The translations under genes and the position numbers were made by a program. Source: Pseudomonas japonica (GTDB lineage: Bacteria > Pseudomonadota > Gammaproteobacteria > Pseudomonadales > Pseudomonadaceae). Taken from it: DNA of 64,000 nt. The notes beneath the pieces were generated by a model. That model ran no database searches and was not told the origin of the DNA. It saw only the letters and a program-made list of their open reading frames with translations. The DNA lies in NCBI RefSeq assembly GCF_013522925.1, contig NZ_JAAMQU010000010.1, positions 124,001 to 188,000 on the forward strand, in the 5' to 3' direction. Shown here one piece after another: positions 54,033-62,083 of the stretch. How positions within the stretch are numbered: the stretch's first letter is position 1; the number at the start of each line of letters is the position of its first letter.

Positions 54033-55193
54033 CTATTGATGCAGCGGTGCGAGAAACTTCAGATCGGACGGTGAATCCTGCCGATAGTGCTGAACCGTGC
54101 GCTGCAGCATGCCGGTCTTCGCGTCGCGCTCCATCACCACGATCTCGTTGCTCTTCTGGTTGGCGATCAACACAAACCGGCCGGTGGGGTCCAGCGTGAA
54201 CTCACGCGGGTGATCCCCTTCGATGGAGCGCCGCTGCACGAGCTTGAGCCCGCCTTCACGGTCCACCGCATACACCACCAGTTCGTTCACCGCGCCGCGG
54301 TTGGCCACGTAGAGGAACTTGCCATCGGGCGACAAGTGCAACCCTCCGCCTGCGCCGGTGGCCGGCTGTTGGCCAGGCGCCAGGTCCAGCACCTGGGTGC
54401 GCACCAGGTTGCCGGCGCGCCATTGGAAGCTGGCCACTTGGGCCGGCATTTCCAGGGTAAGCCAGGCATGCTCGCCGCTGGCATCGAACAGCAAATGACG
54501 GGGGCCGCTGCCTGGCGGCAAGGCGACCGAAGCCGGGCTGGCCGGATTGAGCGGCGCCTGGGCGTTGCCTTGGAAGCGGTAGATGAACACTTTGTCCGCG
54601 CCCAGATCGCTGGCGTACAGGTAGCCCCGGTTGCCCACCACCGAGTGCACGTGGCCGCTGGCCTGGCGCTCGGCGTTCACCCGGCTGGGGGCGTTCTTGA
54701 ACTGCTGGATCACCTCACCCAGGCTGCCGTCCTCCTTGATCGGCAGCACCGCCAGGCTCCCGCCCGGATCGGGTTGCACCGCATAGTTGGAGATGAAGAG
54801 GAATTGCTCGTCTTCGCTCAAGCTCGCATGGGTAGGCTCGTCACCCTTGGTTTCCACCTGGTTGACCAGGGTGATCTCATGGGTAGCAGGGTCGATGCGG
54901 TAACTGCTCACCTTCCCGACCGGGTCCTTCTGCCCGGGGCCGTTCTCATTGGCCACGAATAGCAGGGTCTGGGCTTTGTTCAAGGCCAGCCAAGAGGGGT
55001 TATCGGTTTTGATCACCTGCACCGGCTCGCTGGCGATCTGGCCGCTCTGGCTATCGAAGCGCAGGCGGTAAAGGCCCTGGCTGCTGGCCTGGGTGTAGGT
55101 GCCGACCAGAAGGTCGTAGGTGGTTGCACTGGCAAGGGAGGAGCCAAGGGTGGCGGCTCCGGCAAGGGTAAGCGACATCAGCACTCGCAGCAT
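54033..55193 (-). CDS. Exported lactonase-family beta-propeller protein
   Basis: A 386-residue protein with a signal peptide (SLTLAGAATLGSSLASA) and a seven-bladed propeller of the 6-phosphogluconolactonase/cycloisomerase-2 type. Repeating blade motifs include YDLLVGTYTQASSQGLYRLR, GPRHLLFDASGEHAWLTLEM, GGLHLSPDGKFLYVANRGAV and HPREFTLDPTGRFVLIANQK. Export makes a pentose-phosphate role unlikely; a periplasmic sugar-lactone hydrolase is more plausible, which would fit the sugar-acid genes about 400 bases away. The link is inference. It ends close to the small-gene pair. Confidence 0.87.
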   Translation of the reverse strand: MLRVLMSLTLAGAATLGSSLASATTYDLLVGTYTQASSQGLYRLRFDSQSGQIASEPVQVIKTDNPSWLALNKAQTLLFVANENGPGQKDPVGKVSSYRIDPATHEITLVNQVETKGDEPTHASLSEDEQFLFISNYAVQPDPGGSLAVLPIKEDGSLGEVIQQFKNAPSRVNAERQASGHVHSVVGNRGYLYASDLGADKVFIYRFQGNAQAPLNPASPASVALPPGSGPRHLLFDASGEHAWLTLEMPAQVASFQWRAGNLVRTQVLDLAPGQQPATGAGGGLHLSPDGKFLYVANRGAVNELVVYAVDREGGLKLVQRRSIEGDHPREFTLDPTGRFVLIANQKSNEIVVMERDAKTGMLQRTVQHYRQDSPSDLKFLAPLHQ

Positions 55194-55256
55194 GAATGAA
55201 TCCTCGTTGGAAGACCGTGACCGCGCGCAAAAGTTGAACCCCAGACTGCCTGTTGC

Positions 55257-55529
55257 TTATTCCTGGTCGTCATCTTCTTCGGCAGAGAAGGCTTCCAGCA
55301 AGCGTAGCCGATGATCAGCATCGGATCCGATAATTTCCCACTGGTCGATTTCTGCCACGAAGGTTGCGCTGGCCAAGGCTTCGAGGCTGAAATGCCAGCG
55401 CCGTTCCGTTCGCCCATCCATGGTGATGATGCTGAGGCCGTTGTCGCCCAGGTCGAATTCGAAGGCGTACAGGTCGTCGATGATAAGCATGTCGGCGCTG
55501 TCGAGCGCTTCGGCGAGGGAGAGGGTCAT
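55257..55529 (-). CDS. 90-residue acidic hypothetical protein
   Basis: A small, strongly acidic cytosolic protein: MTLSLAEALDSADMLIIDDL, then YAFEFDLGDNGLSIITMDGR, a WHFSLEALASATF segment and a C-terminal EEDDDQE tail. It has no signal, helix anchor or Cys. It may belong to a Pseudomonas-restricted DUF family (DUF5629 comes to mind, but I cannot confirm it). It lies between the propeller and FAH-family genes on the same strand with its own spacing on both sides. Function is unknown. Confidence 0.75.
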   Translation of the reverse strand: MTLSLAEALDSADMLIIDDLYAFEFDLGDNGLSIITMDGRTERRWHFSLEALASATFVAEIDQWEIIGSDADHRLRLLEAFSAEEDDDQE

Positions 55530-55592
55530 GGGGGGCTCCGCAAAGGTAGAGGGCGCATTCTACCCTTGCGGCGCGAGCGCGGCGTATGGCGC

Positions 55593-56585
55593 TTACAAAA
55601 CCTGCACGCCCCCAGGCTGGAATACCGCTTCGGCGGGTGCGATACCGTTCACCAGCGGCTCGCCGAAGGCGTCCAGGCTGATCTCGAAATGGTCACCCGG
55701 CTGCGCCTTGATGCCATCGGCGAACGACAGCGTGGCCGTGCCGAAGAAGTGCACATGCACATCCCCGGGCCGCAGGAACTGCGCGTACTTGAAGTGGTGG
55801 TATTCCAGGTTCTCGAAACTATGGCACATGTTGGCCGCACCGCTGAGAAACTCCTTCTCCCACAGCACCTCGCCATCGCGGCGAATGCGGCTGGTGCCGG
55901 CCAAGTGCTCGGGCAGCGGCCCTACTCGCAACTCAGGGCCAAAGGCGCAAGCGCGCAGCTTGGAGTGGGCCAGGTACAGGTAGTTCTTGCGCTCCATCAC
56001 ATGGTCGGAAAACTCGTTGCCCAACGCATAGCCCAGGCGATACGGGCGGTGATCCGGCCCGATGACATACAACCCGGCAAGCTCGGGCTCTTCGCCGGCG
56101 TCTTCGGCGAACGGCGGCAGCGGGAATGACCCGCCCGGGCGCACCAGGATGCTGCCGTCTCCCTTATAGAACCACTCCGGCTGCACGCCCGCCTGCCCTG
56201 CCGGCGGCTTGCCCCCTTCCACACCCCACTTGAACACCTTCATGCTGTCGGTGATAGCGGCTTCATCGTTGGCCTGCTGATGCATCTTGTCCCGCGTGGA
56301 AGCGCTGCCCAGGTGGGTTAGCCCAGTGCCGGTGACCAGCACATGCGCAGTATCGGGATGGTCCAGCGGGGACAGAATGCGTTGCTCATCCAGCAGTTGC
56401 CGGTAGCTCAGGCGCTCACCCCGGCCGCAGAGTTCAGCCTGGGCCGCCAGGCTACGGCCCTCGGCGATGGCGCGCAGGGCCAGCTCACGGGTGGACTCCA
56501 CGTCTGCCAGGATCTGTACCTGGTCGCCTTCTACTACACCAACGTGGCGGTTACCGGCGGCGGTTTGCAATTGTACTAAGCGCAT
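55593..56585 (-). CDS. FAH-superfamily sugar-acid enzyme (AraD1/GguC-like)
   Basis: A 330-residue protein of the AraD1/GguC branch of the fumarylacetoacetate hydrolase superfamily. Recognisable parts are VTGTGLTHLGSASTRDKMHQ, MKVFKWGVEGGKPPAGQAGV, GDGSILVRPGG and the metal-site region EEPELAGLYVIGPDHRPYRL followed by LGNEFSDHVMERKNYLYLAH. Members act on 2-keto-3-deoxy sugar acids, for example the product of L-arabonate dehydration. The neighbouring MFS gene (35 bases upstream) and the divergent IlvD/Edd dehydratase fit such a pathway. Whether it dehydrates, hydrolyses or cleaves its substrate cannot be decided from sequence. Confidence 0.85.
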   Translation of the reverse strand: MRLVQLQTAAGNRHVGVVEGDQVQILADVESTRELALRAIAEGRSLAAQAELCGRGERLSYRQLLDEQRILSPLDHPDTAHVLVTGTGLTHLGSASTRDKMHQQANDEAAITDSMKVFKWGVEGGKPPAGQAGVQPEWFYKGDGSILVRPGGSFPLPPFAEDAGEEPELAGLYVIGPDHRPYRLGYALGNEFSDHVMERKNYLYLAHSKLRACAFGPELRVGPLPEHLAGTSRIRRDGEVLWEKEFLSGAANMCHSFENLEYHHFKYAQFLRPGDVHVHFFGTATLSFADGIKAQPGDHFEISLDAFGEPLVNGIAPAEAVFQPGGVQVL

Positions 56586-56620
56586 AGCGGTCTCTCTCTA
56601 CGATTCAGAGGCAGGCGAAG

Positions 56621-57931
56621 TCAGGGGCGGGCACTGGCGGCGAAGGCGTCCGCCGGCAGCGCGTGACGCCGCTCCAGCACCCGATAAACGATAAAGGTGA
56701 GCACCAGGCCGAACAGCATCACGCCGGTGAGGAAATACAAGCCGCTGGCGAGCTGGCCGGTGGCTTCCTTCAGGGCGCCGACCACGAACGGCCCCAGATA
56801 GCCGCCCAGGTTGCCCACAGAGTTGATCAGCGCGATCCCGGCCGCCGCACTGGCGCCAGCGAAGAACCGCCCCGGCAGCGTCCAGAACACAGCAGTGCAG
56901 GAGAACAAGGCGAACGCCACCACGCATAATGAAGCCAGCTGCAACATGGGCGCGGCAAACCAGGCAGCGCCGAACAGCCCGGCGGCGCCCAGCACATAGA
57001 GCACCGCGAGGTGGCCGTAGCGATCGTTGAAGCGGTCCGAACTACGGGGGATGATCAACAGGCCGATGATCCCGAACACATAAGGCACAGCTGACACGAA
57101 CCCGGTGGTGAGGTCACTGCCGCCAAATTGTTTGATCAGCGTAGGCAACCACAGGCCAAGGCCATAAATGCTCAGGGTGACGGGCAAATAGAACAGCGCC
57201 AGCAGCAGCACCCGGAAATCTTTCAGCGCATGCAGCGGGTTGCCATGGCGGGTTTGCCCGTACTCGCGCAGGTCCTTTTCCAGTTCACCGGTGAGCCAGT
57301 TTTTTTCATCCTCGCTCAGCCAATTTACTTGGCGCGGACCATCAGGCAACCAGCGCAGCACCGGCCAGGTCAGCAGAATGGCCGGCGTGCCGATCACGAT
57401 GAACAACCACTGCCAACCGTGCAGCCCCAGCACCCCTTCCATGCCTAGTAGGCCGCCAGACACGGGCCCTGTGATCATCATGGCGATGGGTTGGGAAAGA
57501 ATGAACAGGCCGAGGATCTTGCCGCGATGGCGCACCGGGAACCACTGGGTGATGTAGTAGAGCACGCCCGGGAAGAAGCCCGCTTCGGCCGCGCCGAGCA
57601 GCAGGCGCATCGTATAGAAGCTGTAAGGCCCCTGGATGAATGCCATGCCAATGGTGATGGCGCCCCAGGTGATCATGATGCGGGCGAACCAGCGCCGCGC
57701 GCCGAAGCGCTCCAGCATCAGATTGCTGGGGATCTCCAACAGGAAGTAACCGATGAAGAACAGCCCTGCGCCCATGCCATAGGCAGCGTCGCCGATGCCA
57801 ATGTCCGCGCCCATGTGCAGCTTGGCGAAGCCCACCGCCGAGCGGTCCACATAGGCCACCAGGTATAGCAATACAAGGAAGGGAATCAGTTTGAAGGTGA
57901 TGCGGCGAATAAGCCCGAGTTCCTGGCTCAT
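56621..57931 (-). CDS. MFS anion:cation symporter (sugar-acid uptake)
   Basis: A 436-residue MFS transporter of the anion:cation symporter type with about twelve helices. Landmarks are LLYLVAYVDRSAVGFAKLHM (helix 1), LEIPSNLMLERFGARRWFAR (helix 2 and loop) and GAAEAGFFPGVLYYITQWFP (helix 4-5), all typical of hexuronate, galactonate and tartrate transporters. ATG 57931 (MSQELGLIRR) is chosen for GGAGA 8 bases upstream; in-frame codons before it lack support. Adjacent sugar-acid enzymes suggest uptake of an aldonate such as L-arabonate. Confidence 0.9.
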   Translation of the reverse strand: MSQELGLIRRITFKLIPFLVLLYLVAYVDRSAVGFAKLHMGADIGIGDAAYGMGAGLFFIGYFLLEIPSNLMLERFGARRWFARIMITWGAITIGMAFIQGPYSFYTMRLLLGAAEAGFFPGVLYYITQWFPVRHRGKILGLFILSQPIAMMITGPVSGGLLGMEGVLGLHGWQWLFIVIGTPAILLTWPVLRWLPDGPRQVNWLSEDEKNWLTGELEKDLREYGQTRHGNPLHALKDFRVLLLALFYLPVTLSIYGLGLWLPTLIKQFGGSDLTTGFVSAVPYVFGIIGLLIIPRSSDRFNDRYGHLAVLYVLGAAGLFGAAWFAAPMLQLASLCVVAFALFSCTAVFWTLPGRFFAGASAAAGIALINSVGNLGGYLGPFVVGALKEATGQLASGLYFLTGVMLFGLVLTFIVYRVLERRHALPADAFAASARP

Positions 57932-58028
57932 GGGTCGGTCTCCAGGTCTGTTGTTTTTATGAACCTGTCTGGAATGCGGCATTGCGGCGGTCGCCCGATC
58001 GCATGCGCTCAGTGTGTGGAGGGACTAT

Positions 58029-58041
58029 ATAGTATTACTAT
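58029..58041. promoter_or_regulatory. 13-bp palindrome, candidate GntR/FadR operator
   Basis: ATAGTATTACTAT is a perfect palindrome with one central base, placed between the divergent MFS and dehydratase genes, 88 bases before the dehydratase start. TAGTANTACTA-like sequences suit FCD-type GntR proteins that control sugar-acid genes. The likely partner is the GntR protein encoded at 62937. Function is inferred from position and shape. Confidence 0.55.
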
Positions 58042-58128
58042 TTGAGCAACAAGGACTTCCCTTACGGGCCGATACAGCCTATTTTAGGGGCACTTGCTAC
58101 CATTAGTCTTACAATAAGAGAGCCTGAC

Positions 58129-59868
58129 ATGTCTGAGAAGAAACCCACCCTGCGCTCGGCCCAATGGTTCGGCACCAACGACAAGAACGGCTTCATGTAC
58201 CGCAGCTGGATGAAGAACCAAGGCATCGCCGATCACCAGTTCCATGGCAAGCCCATCATCGGCATCTGCAACACCTGGTCCGAGCTCACGCCGTGCAACG
58301 CACACTTCCGCCAGATCGCTGAACACGTGAAGCGTGGCGTGCTTGAAGCGGGTGGTTTTCCTGTTGAGTTCCCGGTGTTCTCCAACGGCGAGTCCAACCT
58401 TCGCCCCACTGCCATGCTTACCCGCAACCTCGCCAGCATGGACGTGGAAGAAGCGATTCGCGGCAACCCGGTAGACGGCGTGGTGTTGCTCACCGGCTGT
58501 GACAAAACCACCCCTGCCCTGCTGATGGGTGCCGCCAGCTGCGACGTGCCGGCCATCGTGGTCACCGGCGGGCCGATGCTCAACGGCAAACACAACGGCC
58601 GCGACATCGGCGCTGGCACCATTGTGTGGCAAATGCACGAAGCCTATAAAGGCGGCCTGATCGGCCTGGACGAATTCCTTTCCGCCGAGGCAGGCATGTC
58701 CCGCTCCGCTGGCACCTGCAACACCATGGGCACGGCCTCCACCATGGCGTGCATGGCGGAGTCCCTGGGCGTGTCCCTGCCCCACAACGCTGCTATTCCT
58801 GCAGTGGATTCACGCCGCTATGTGCTCGCGCACATGTCCGGCATGCGCGCAGTAGAGATGGTGAAAGAAGACCTGCGCCTGTCCAAGGTGCTCACCCGCG
58901 AAGCGTTCGAAAACGCCATCCGGGTGAACGCGGCCATTGGCGGTTCTACCAACGCGGTGATCCACCTCAAGGCCATCGCCGGCCGCATCGGCGTAGACCT
59001 GGAGCTGGACGACTGGACCCGCGTGGGCCGCGGCACCCCTACCCTGGTGGACCTGCAACCTTCCGGCCGCTTCCTGATGGAGGAGTTCTACTACGCCGGT
59101 GGCCTACCTGCCGTGCTGCGCCGCCTGGGCGAGAACAACCTGCTGCCCAACCCGGAAGCCTTGACCGTAAACGGCAAAACCCTCTGGGACAACGTGAAGG
59201 CGGCGCCGATCTATGGCCAGGACGAGGTGATCCGCGCCATCGATAACCCGCTGGTGGCCGATGGCGGCATCTGCGTACTGCGCGGCAACCTGGCGCCCAA
59301 TGGCGCCGTGCTCAAGCCGTCCGCGGCAACGCCGGCGCTGATGCAACACCGTGGCCGCGCCGTAGTGTTCGAGAACTTCGAAGAGTACAAGGCGCGCATC
59401 AACGACCCGGAACTGGACGTGGACGCCACCTCCATCCTGGTGATGAAAAACTGCGGGCCCAAGGGTTACCCAGGCATGGCCGAAGTGGGCAACATGGGCC
59501 TGCCCGCCAAGCTGCTCGCCCAAGGCGTGACGGACATGGTGCGCATTTCCGATGCCCGCATGAGCGGCACCGCCTACGGCACCGTGGTGTTGCACGTAGC
59601 CCCCGAAGCCGCCGCCGGCGGGCCATTGGCCGCCGTGAAAGAAGGCGACTACATCGAACTGGACTGCGCAAGCGGCCGCCTGCACTTGGACATCAGCGAC
59701 GAAGAACTGCAAGCCCGCCTGGCCGACTGGCAGCCGGAGAAAAGCAACCTCATCCCCGGCGGCTATCGCCAGCTGTACATCGAGCATGTGATGCAGGCGG
59801 ATCAAGGCTGCGACTTTGACTTCCTGGTCGGGTGCAGGGGGTCGGAAGTGCCGCGGCATTCGCATTGA
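58129..59868 (+). CDS. IlvD/Edd family sugar-acid dehydratase (L-arabonate dehydratase-like)
   Basis: A 579-residue iron-sulfur dehydratase. Cluster-binding cysteines are seen in IGICNTWSELTPCNAHFRQI, LLTGCDKTTPALLMGA and SAGTCNTMGTASTM, and the C-terminal domain has MRISDARMSGTAYGTVVLHV. Length and sequence fit the pentonate/aldonate branch of the family (L-arabonate dehydratase type) better than IlvD of branched-chain amino-acid synthesis, and the neighbours support this. It should make a 2-keto-3-deoxy sugar acid for the AraD1-like enzyme. ATG 58129 starts the conserved part. It is divergent from the transporter gene and followed by a strong hairpin. Confidence 0.9.
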   Translation: MSEKKPTLRSAQWFGTNDKNGFMYRSWMKNQGIADHQFHGKPIIGICNTWSELTPCNAHFRQIAEHVKRGVLEAGGFPVEFPVFSNGESNLRPTAMLTRNLASMDVEEAIRGNPVDGVVLLTGCDKTTPALLMGAASCDVPAIVVTGGPMLNGKHNGRDIGAGTIVWQMHEAYKGGLIGLDEFLSAEAGMSRSAGTCNTMGTASTMACMAESLGVSLPHNAAIPAVDSRRYVLAHMSGMRAVEMVKEDLRLSKVLTREAFENAIRVNAAIGGSTNAVIHLKAIAGRIGVDLELDDWTRVGRGTPTLVDLQPSGRFLMEEFYYAGGLPAVLRRLGENNLLPNPEALTVNGKTLWDNVKAAPIYGQDEVIRAIDNPLVADGGICVLRGNLAPNGAVLKPSAATPALMQHRGRAVVFENFEEYKARINDPELDVDATSILVMKNCGPKGYPGMAEVGNMGLPAKLLAQGVTDMVRISDARMSGTAYGTVVLHVAPEAAAGGPLAAVKEGDYIELDCASGRLHLDISDEELQARLADWQPEKSNLIPGGYRQLYIEHVMQADQGCDFDFLVGCRGSEVPRHSH

Positions 59869-59919
59869 GGTGTAATAGGTGTAAGAAAGCCTGGTAGGAA
59901 GCGGCGCGGCCGGCCATCC

Positions 59920-59965
59920 GGCGAAGCTCGCGAAGACACTCGCGAGCTTCGCCCATCTTTTAGTT
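59920..59965 (+). terminator. Strong hairpin terminator after the dehydratase gene
   Basis: GGCGAAGCTCGCGA at 59920-59933 pairs perfectly with TCGCGAGCTTCGCC at 59940-59953 around a 6-base loop. CATCTTTTAGTTTT follows, a broken T-run, so it should end plus-strand transcription. It also marks the left border of the AT-richer cassette. Confidence 0.8.
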
Positions 59966-59995
59966 TTCTCGCGAAAAACCTTCCTGTCTAATCCA

Positions 59996-60985
59996 TTAAC
60001 CGATCTTCAGCGCATAGTTCTTGCGAACATGCTGGTTAATGTAGGTGGTCAAACCCGACCCTCGCTTGGCCAGCCGCTGCATTTCATGCACAGCGGCAAG
60101 GCCTGGCCGGCTGGCGTCGTACATGTACAACGCTGAACGGTCGACGAAGCGCAGGGTGATGCTGTCGGCTTCAATGAGGTAGGCAACAACGCCACTGCTG
60201 CCGTTCGGGCCACCGTAGGGGTGCATGGTGCCTGCCTGTTCTGGTGTGGGCTTGGGAGTTGGCTTGGGCTCCAGAAGTGCACGGGTGCCGTCTTCGGCGT
60301 CCTTGATGGCTCGGTTGACTTTCTTCTGCCACTTTGAGAAGTCTTCTGGTTCCACCTCCTTGGTAAACTGCCGCTGAATGGAAAGGTACTCCTCTTCCCA
60401 CGCTACGCGGCTGATGTCCTGCATGTTTTGAATATATGCACTGGTTTCTTTCAAACCGCGGCCTCGGTTAGACCACATCGCCAGTTCGGCGATGAATCCA
60501 AGGTTGGGGCTTTTCCTGTTCAGCTCGCCAGGACCATTTGGATTGGCTTCAGCGGCCGTCAATGCTAGCTCTACCTGTGTCATCACCTCATCGAGCCGCT
60601 CCTCGTCTGCCTTGTCCACTAATGCTTTGTGCCGCATTAGCGCTGCGTTTACCAGGCGCATATCACCTTTCTTTTTTGTAAGCGAGACCGGACTACTCAG
60701 CGCTGTAGTATAGATAGCATCTGCCTTGGTTTTACTCAAATGATCCGCCGCCACATCGGCATCGAGGATCTTTCGAAAATATTTCTGTGCTCTCTCGTTC
60801 TTACGCGTATCGTGTTGCATATTCCCAAATGCCAGACCGCTCTTGCCAGTTGAAAGGCTCGCACTATAGGGATTTGTTGACCCCACTTCTCCGCTCTTCA
60901 CTGCCAAGAATACGTATTTCTTCAAGAATTCCGCAGTCGGCGCGGCTCCGCTATCAACGGTACGATTTACGGTTTCGTCGCTCAT
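59996..60985 (-). CDS. Leaderless lysozyme-like protein, candidate antibacterial effector
   Basis: A 329-residue protein with no signal peptide. ATG 60985 (MSDETVNRT) is preferred because AAAGGAAAG lies about 9 bases before it; ATG 61009 is in frame. Near the N-terminus, SGEVGSTNPYSAS (Glu33) is followed by SGLAFGNMQHDTRKN (GNMQHD 54-59). This pairing resembles goose-type lysozymes and lytic transglycosylases, where a catalytic Glu precedes a GFGLMQVD-like motif. A Pro-rich linker (KPTPKPTPEQ, about 241-250) joins it to a C-terminal domain (about 266-329) resembling KTSC domains (ITLRFVDRSALYMYDASRPG). It is divergent from two exported paralogues. A secreted peptidoglycan hydrolase effector fits best; a phage-type lysin is the alternative. 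Confidence 0.55.
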   Translation of the reverse strand: MSDETVNRTVDSGAAPTAEFLKKYVFLAVKSGEVGSTNPYSASLSTGKSGLAFGNMQHDTRKNERAQKYFRKILDADVAADHLSKTKADAIYTTALSSPVSLTKKKGDMRLVNAALMRHKALVDKADEERLDEVMTQVELALTAAEANPNGPGELNRKSPNLGFIAELAMWSNRGRGLKETSAYIQNMQDISRVAWEEEYLSIQRQFTKEVEPEDFSKWQKKVNRAIKDAEDGTRALLEPKPTPKPTPEQAGTMHPYGGPNGSSGVVAYLIEADSITLRFVDRSALYMYDASRPGLAAVHEMQRLAKRGSGLTTYINQHVRKNYALKIG

Positions 60986-61199
60986 ACATGTACTTTCCTT
61001 TGATGGCAAATAAACAGACGACCTTGTCTGCTGGCCCCTAAGGTGCGCCTTTAACCTCGCATTCTTAATGCTGAAGAAATTCCCATTAGCTGATGATGAC
61101 CCAGACTAATACTGGAAGCCGAGTCTAGACGCAACAGCTTGCATTACTTTACATAATGCCACTCTATCTCCACTTGTTTCGAACCAAACATCGTGTAGC

Positions 61200-61222
61200 A
61201 AAGCCCTGCACCTCAGGGCTTT
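61200..61222 (+). terminator. Orphan terminator-like hairpin before the first exported paralogue
   Basis: AAAGCCCTG at 61200-61208 pairs perfectly with CAGGGCTTT at 61214-61222 around a 5-base loop. It lies 55 bases before a start codon and follows no plus-strand gene, so it is either a leader attenuator or the leftover terminator of a lost gene. The T-run is short. Confidence 0.5.
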
Positions 61223-61277
61223 CCACATATGGGCTACCGTGCTCAAATATCTACCACCACCGACCTGAAGCACGCAC

Positions 61278-62027
61278 ATGAAGATATTTCCGCATGTCCT
61301 TGCAGTTGCATTCTCCGCAATAGCCACCGCCAATGAACGCGAAACAACTGACTTCTATGACGATCTCAAGTATTCCTTAAATGAAGTTACCCCCGAAAAC
61401 AGAGCCGCAGCGCTGAAGCCTCTGGTCGAGATCAGAGAGTTTCAACGCATCCGAGGGCTTGCGGGGAGTTGTGAAACCATTTACCACCTCACCGATACGG
61501 ATGAAAAAAGCGTTGGTTACGGTTCCATTTGCAGAACTGCCCAGGAATATCTAAAAGGTTTCTTCTGCTGGGACGCAGAGGGCCGGTACTTTGGTTATGC
61601 GACCAAGTACCAAGAGGATGACCCCGACTGGATTGGAGACAGCATCCTCCATGGCTGCGGCGGAGCGATGGTGCCTGAACCGGACTACAGGCACCTCATC
61701 CCTCCCCACCAGTTGGTTGCTAGCATAGACGGATGGGCGCTGCCAGAGGTTGGATGGGGCGAGACCCGCCCGGTCAAAACCATGCTGTATTCGGACCTTG
61801 CACGGCTTGGCTTCGACATAAACCCACGATGCCAGGATATACGCCTGATATACCGGGACGGTGAGTCGAACGATCACTATGCGGCAACGTGCAAAATCGA
61901 CGAGGCAAATAACACGGCCGTGCTCTGCTTCGACAATACAGGCCGGCACTTCGGCTTGTTCACCCGCCACCGCTCTACGCCCAAGTGGCCCGAACTCACC
62001 ATTTACAGGTTTTGCTGGAACGGCTAA
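61278..62027 (+). CDS. Exported Cys-rich protein, candidate immunity protein (copy 1)
   Basis: A 249-residue protein with a short signal peptide (MKIFPHVLAVAFSAIATA). The mature protein has eight cysteines (65, 85, 97, 127, 185, 205, 217, 246), all matched in the next gene's product, so four disulfides in the periplasm are plausible. Shared segments are SCETIYHL, GYGSICRTAQE, GFFCWDAEG, WIGDSILHGCGG, HFGLFTRH and the C-terminal FCWNG. No known enzyme motif is visible. It is divergent from a leaderless lysozyme-like gene, the arrangement expected of an immunity gene for a periplasm-acting effector. It is AT-richer than the surrounding core genes. Confidence 0.7.
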   Translation: MKIFPHVLAVAFSAIATANERETTDFYDDLKYSLNEVTPENRAAALKPLVEIREFQRIRGLAGSCETIYHLTDTDEKSVGYGSICRTAQEYLKGFFCWDAEGRYFGYATKYQEDDPDWIGDSILHGCGGAMVPEPDYRHLIPPHQLVASIDGWALPEVGWGETRPVKTMLYSDLARLGFDINPRCQDIRLIYRDGESNDHYAATCKIDEANNTAVLCFDNTGRHFGLFTRHRSTPKWPELTIYRFCWNG

Positions 62028-62083
62028 ACCGGCAACCCCCTAAGCCGCTTCGCTGCCTTCCTAGACAAACCATAAAGCCCGAC

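Noticed and set aside
55593..59868. Branched-chain amino-acid role for the IlvD/Edd protein
   Set aside because: The AraD1-like and aldonate-transporter neighbours and the length favour a sugar-acid dehydratase over IlvD.
61106..61333. 75-codon minus-strand frame between the lysozyme-like gene and copy 1
   Set aside because: It crosses the start of the exported protein gene, has no ribosome-binding site and resembles no family I can support.
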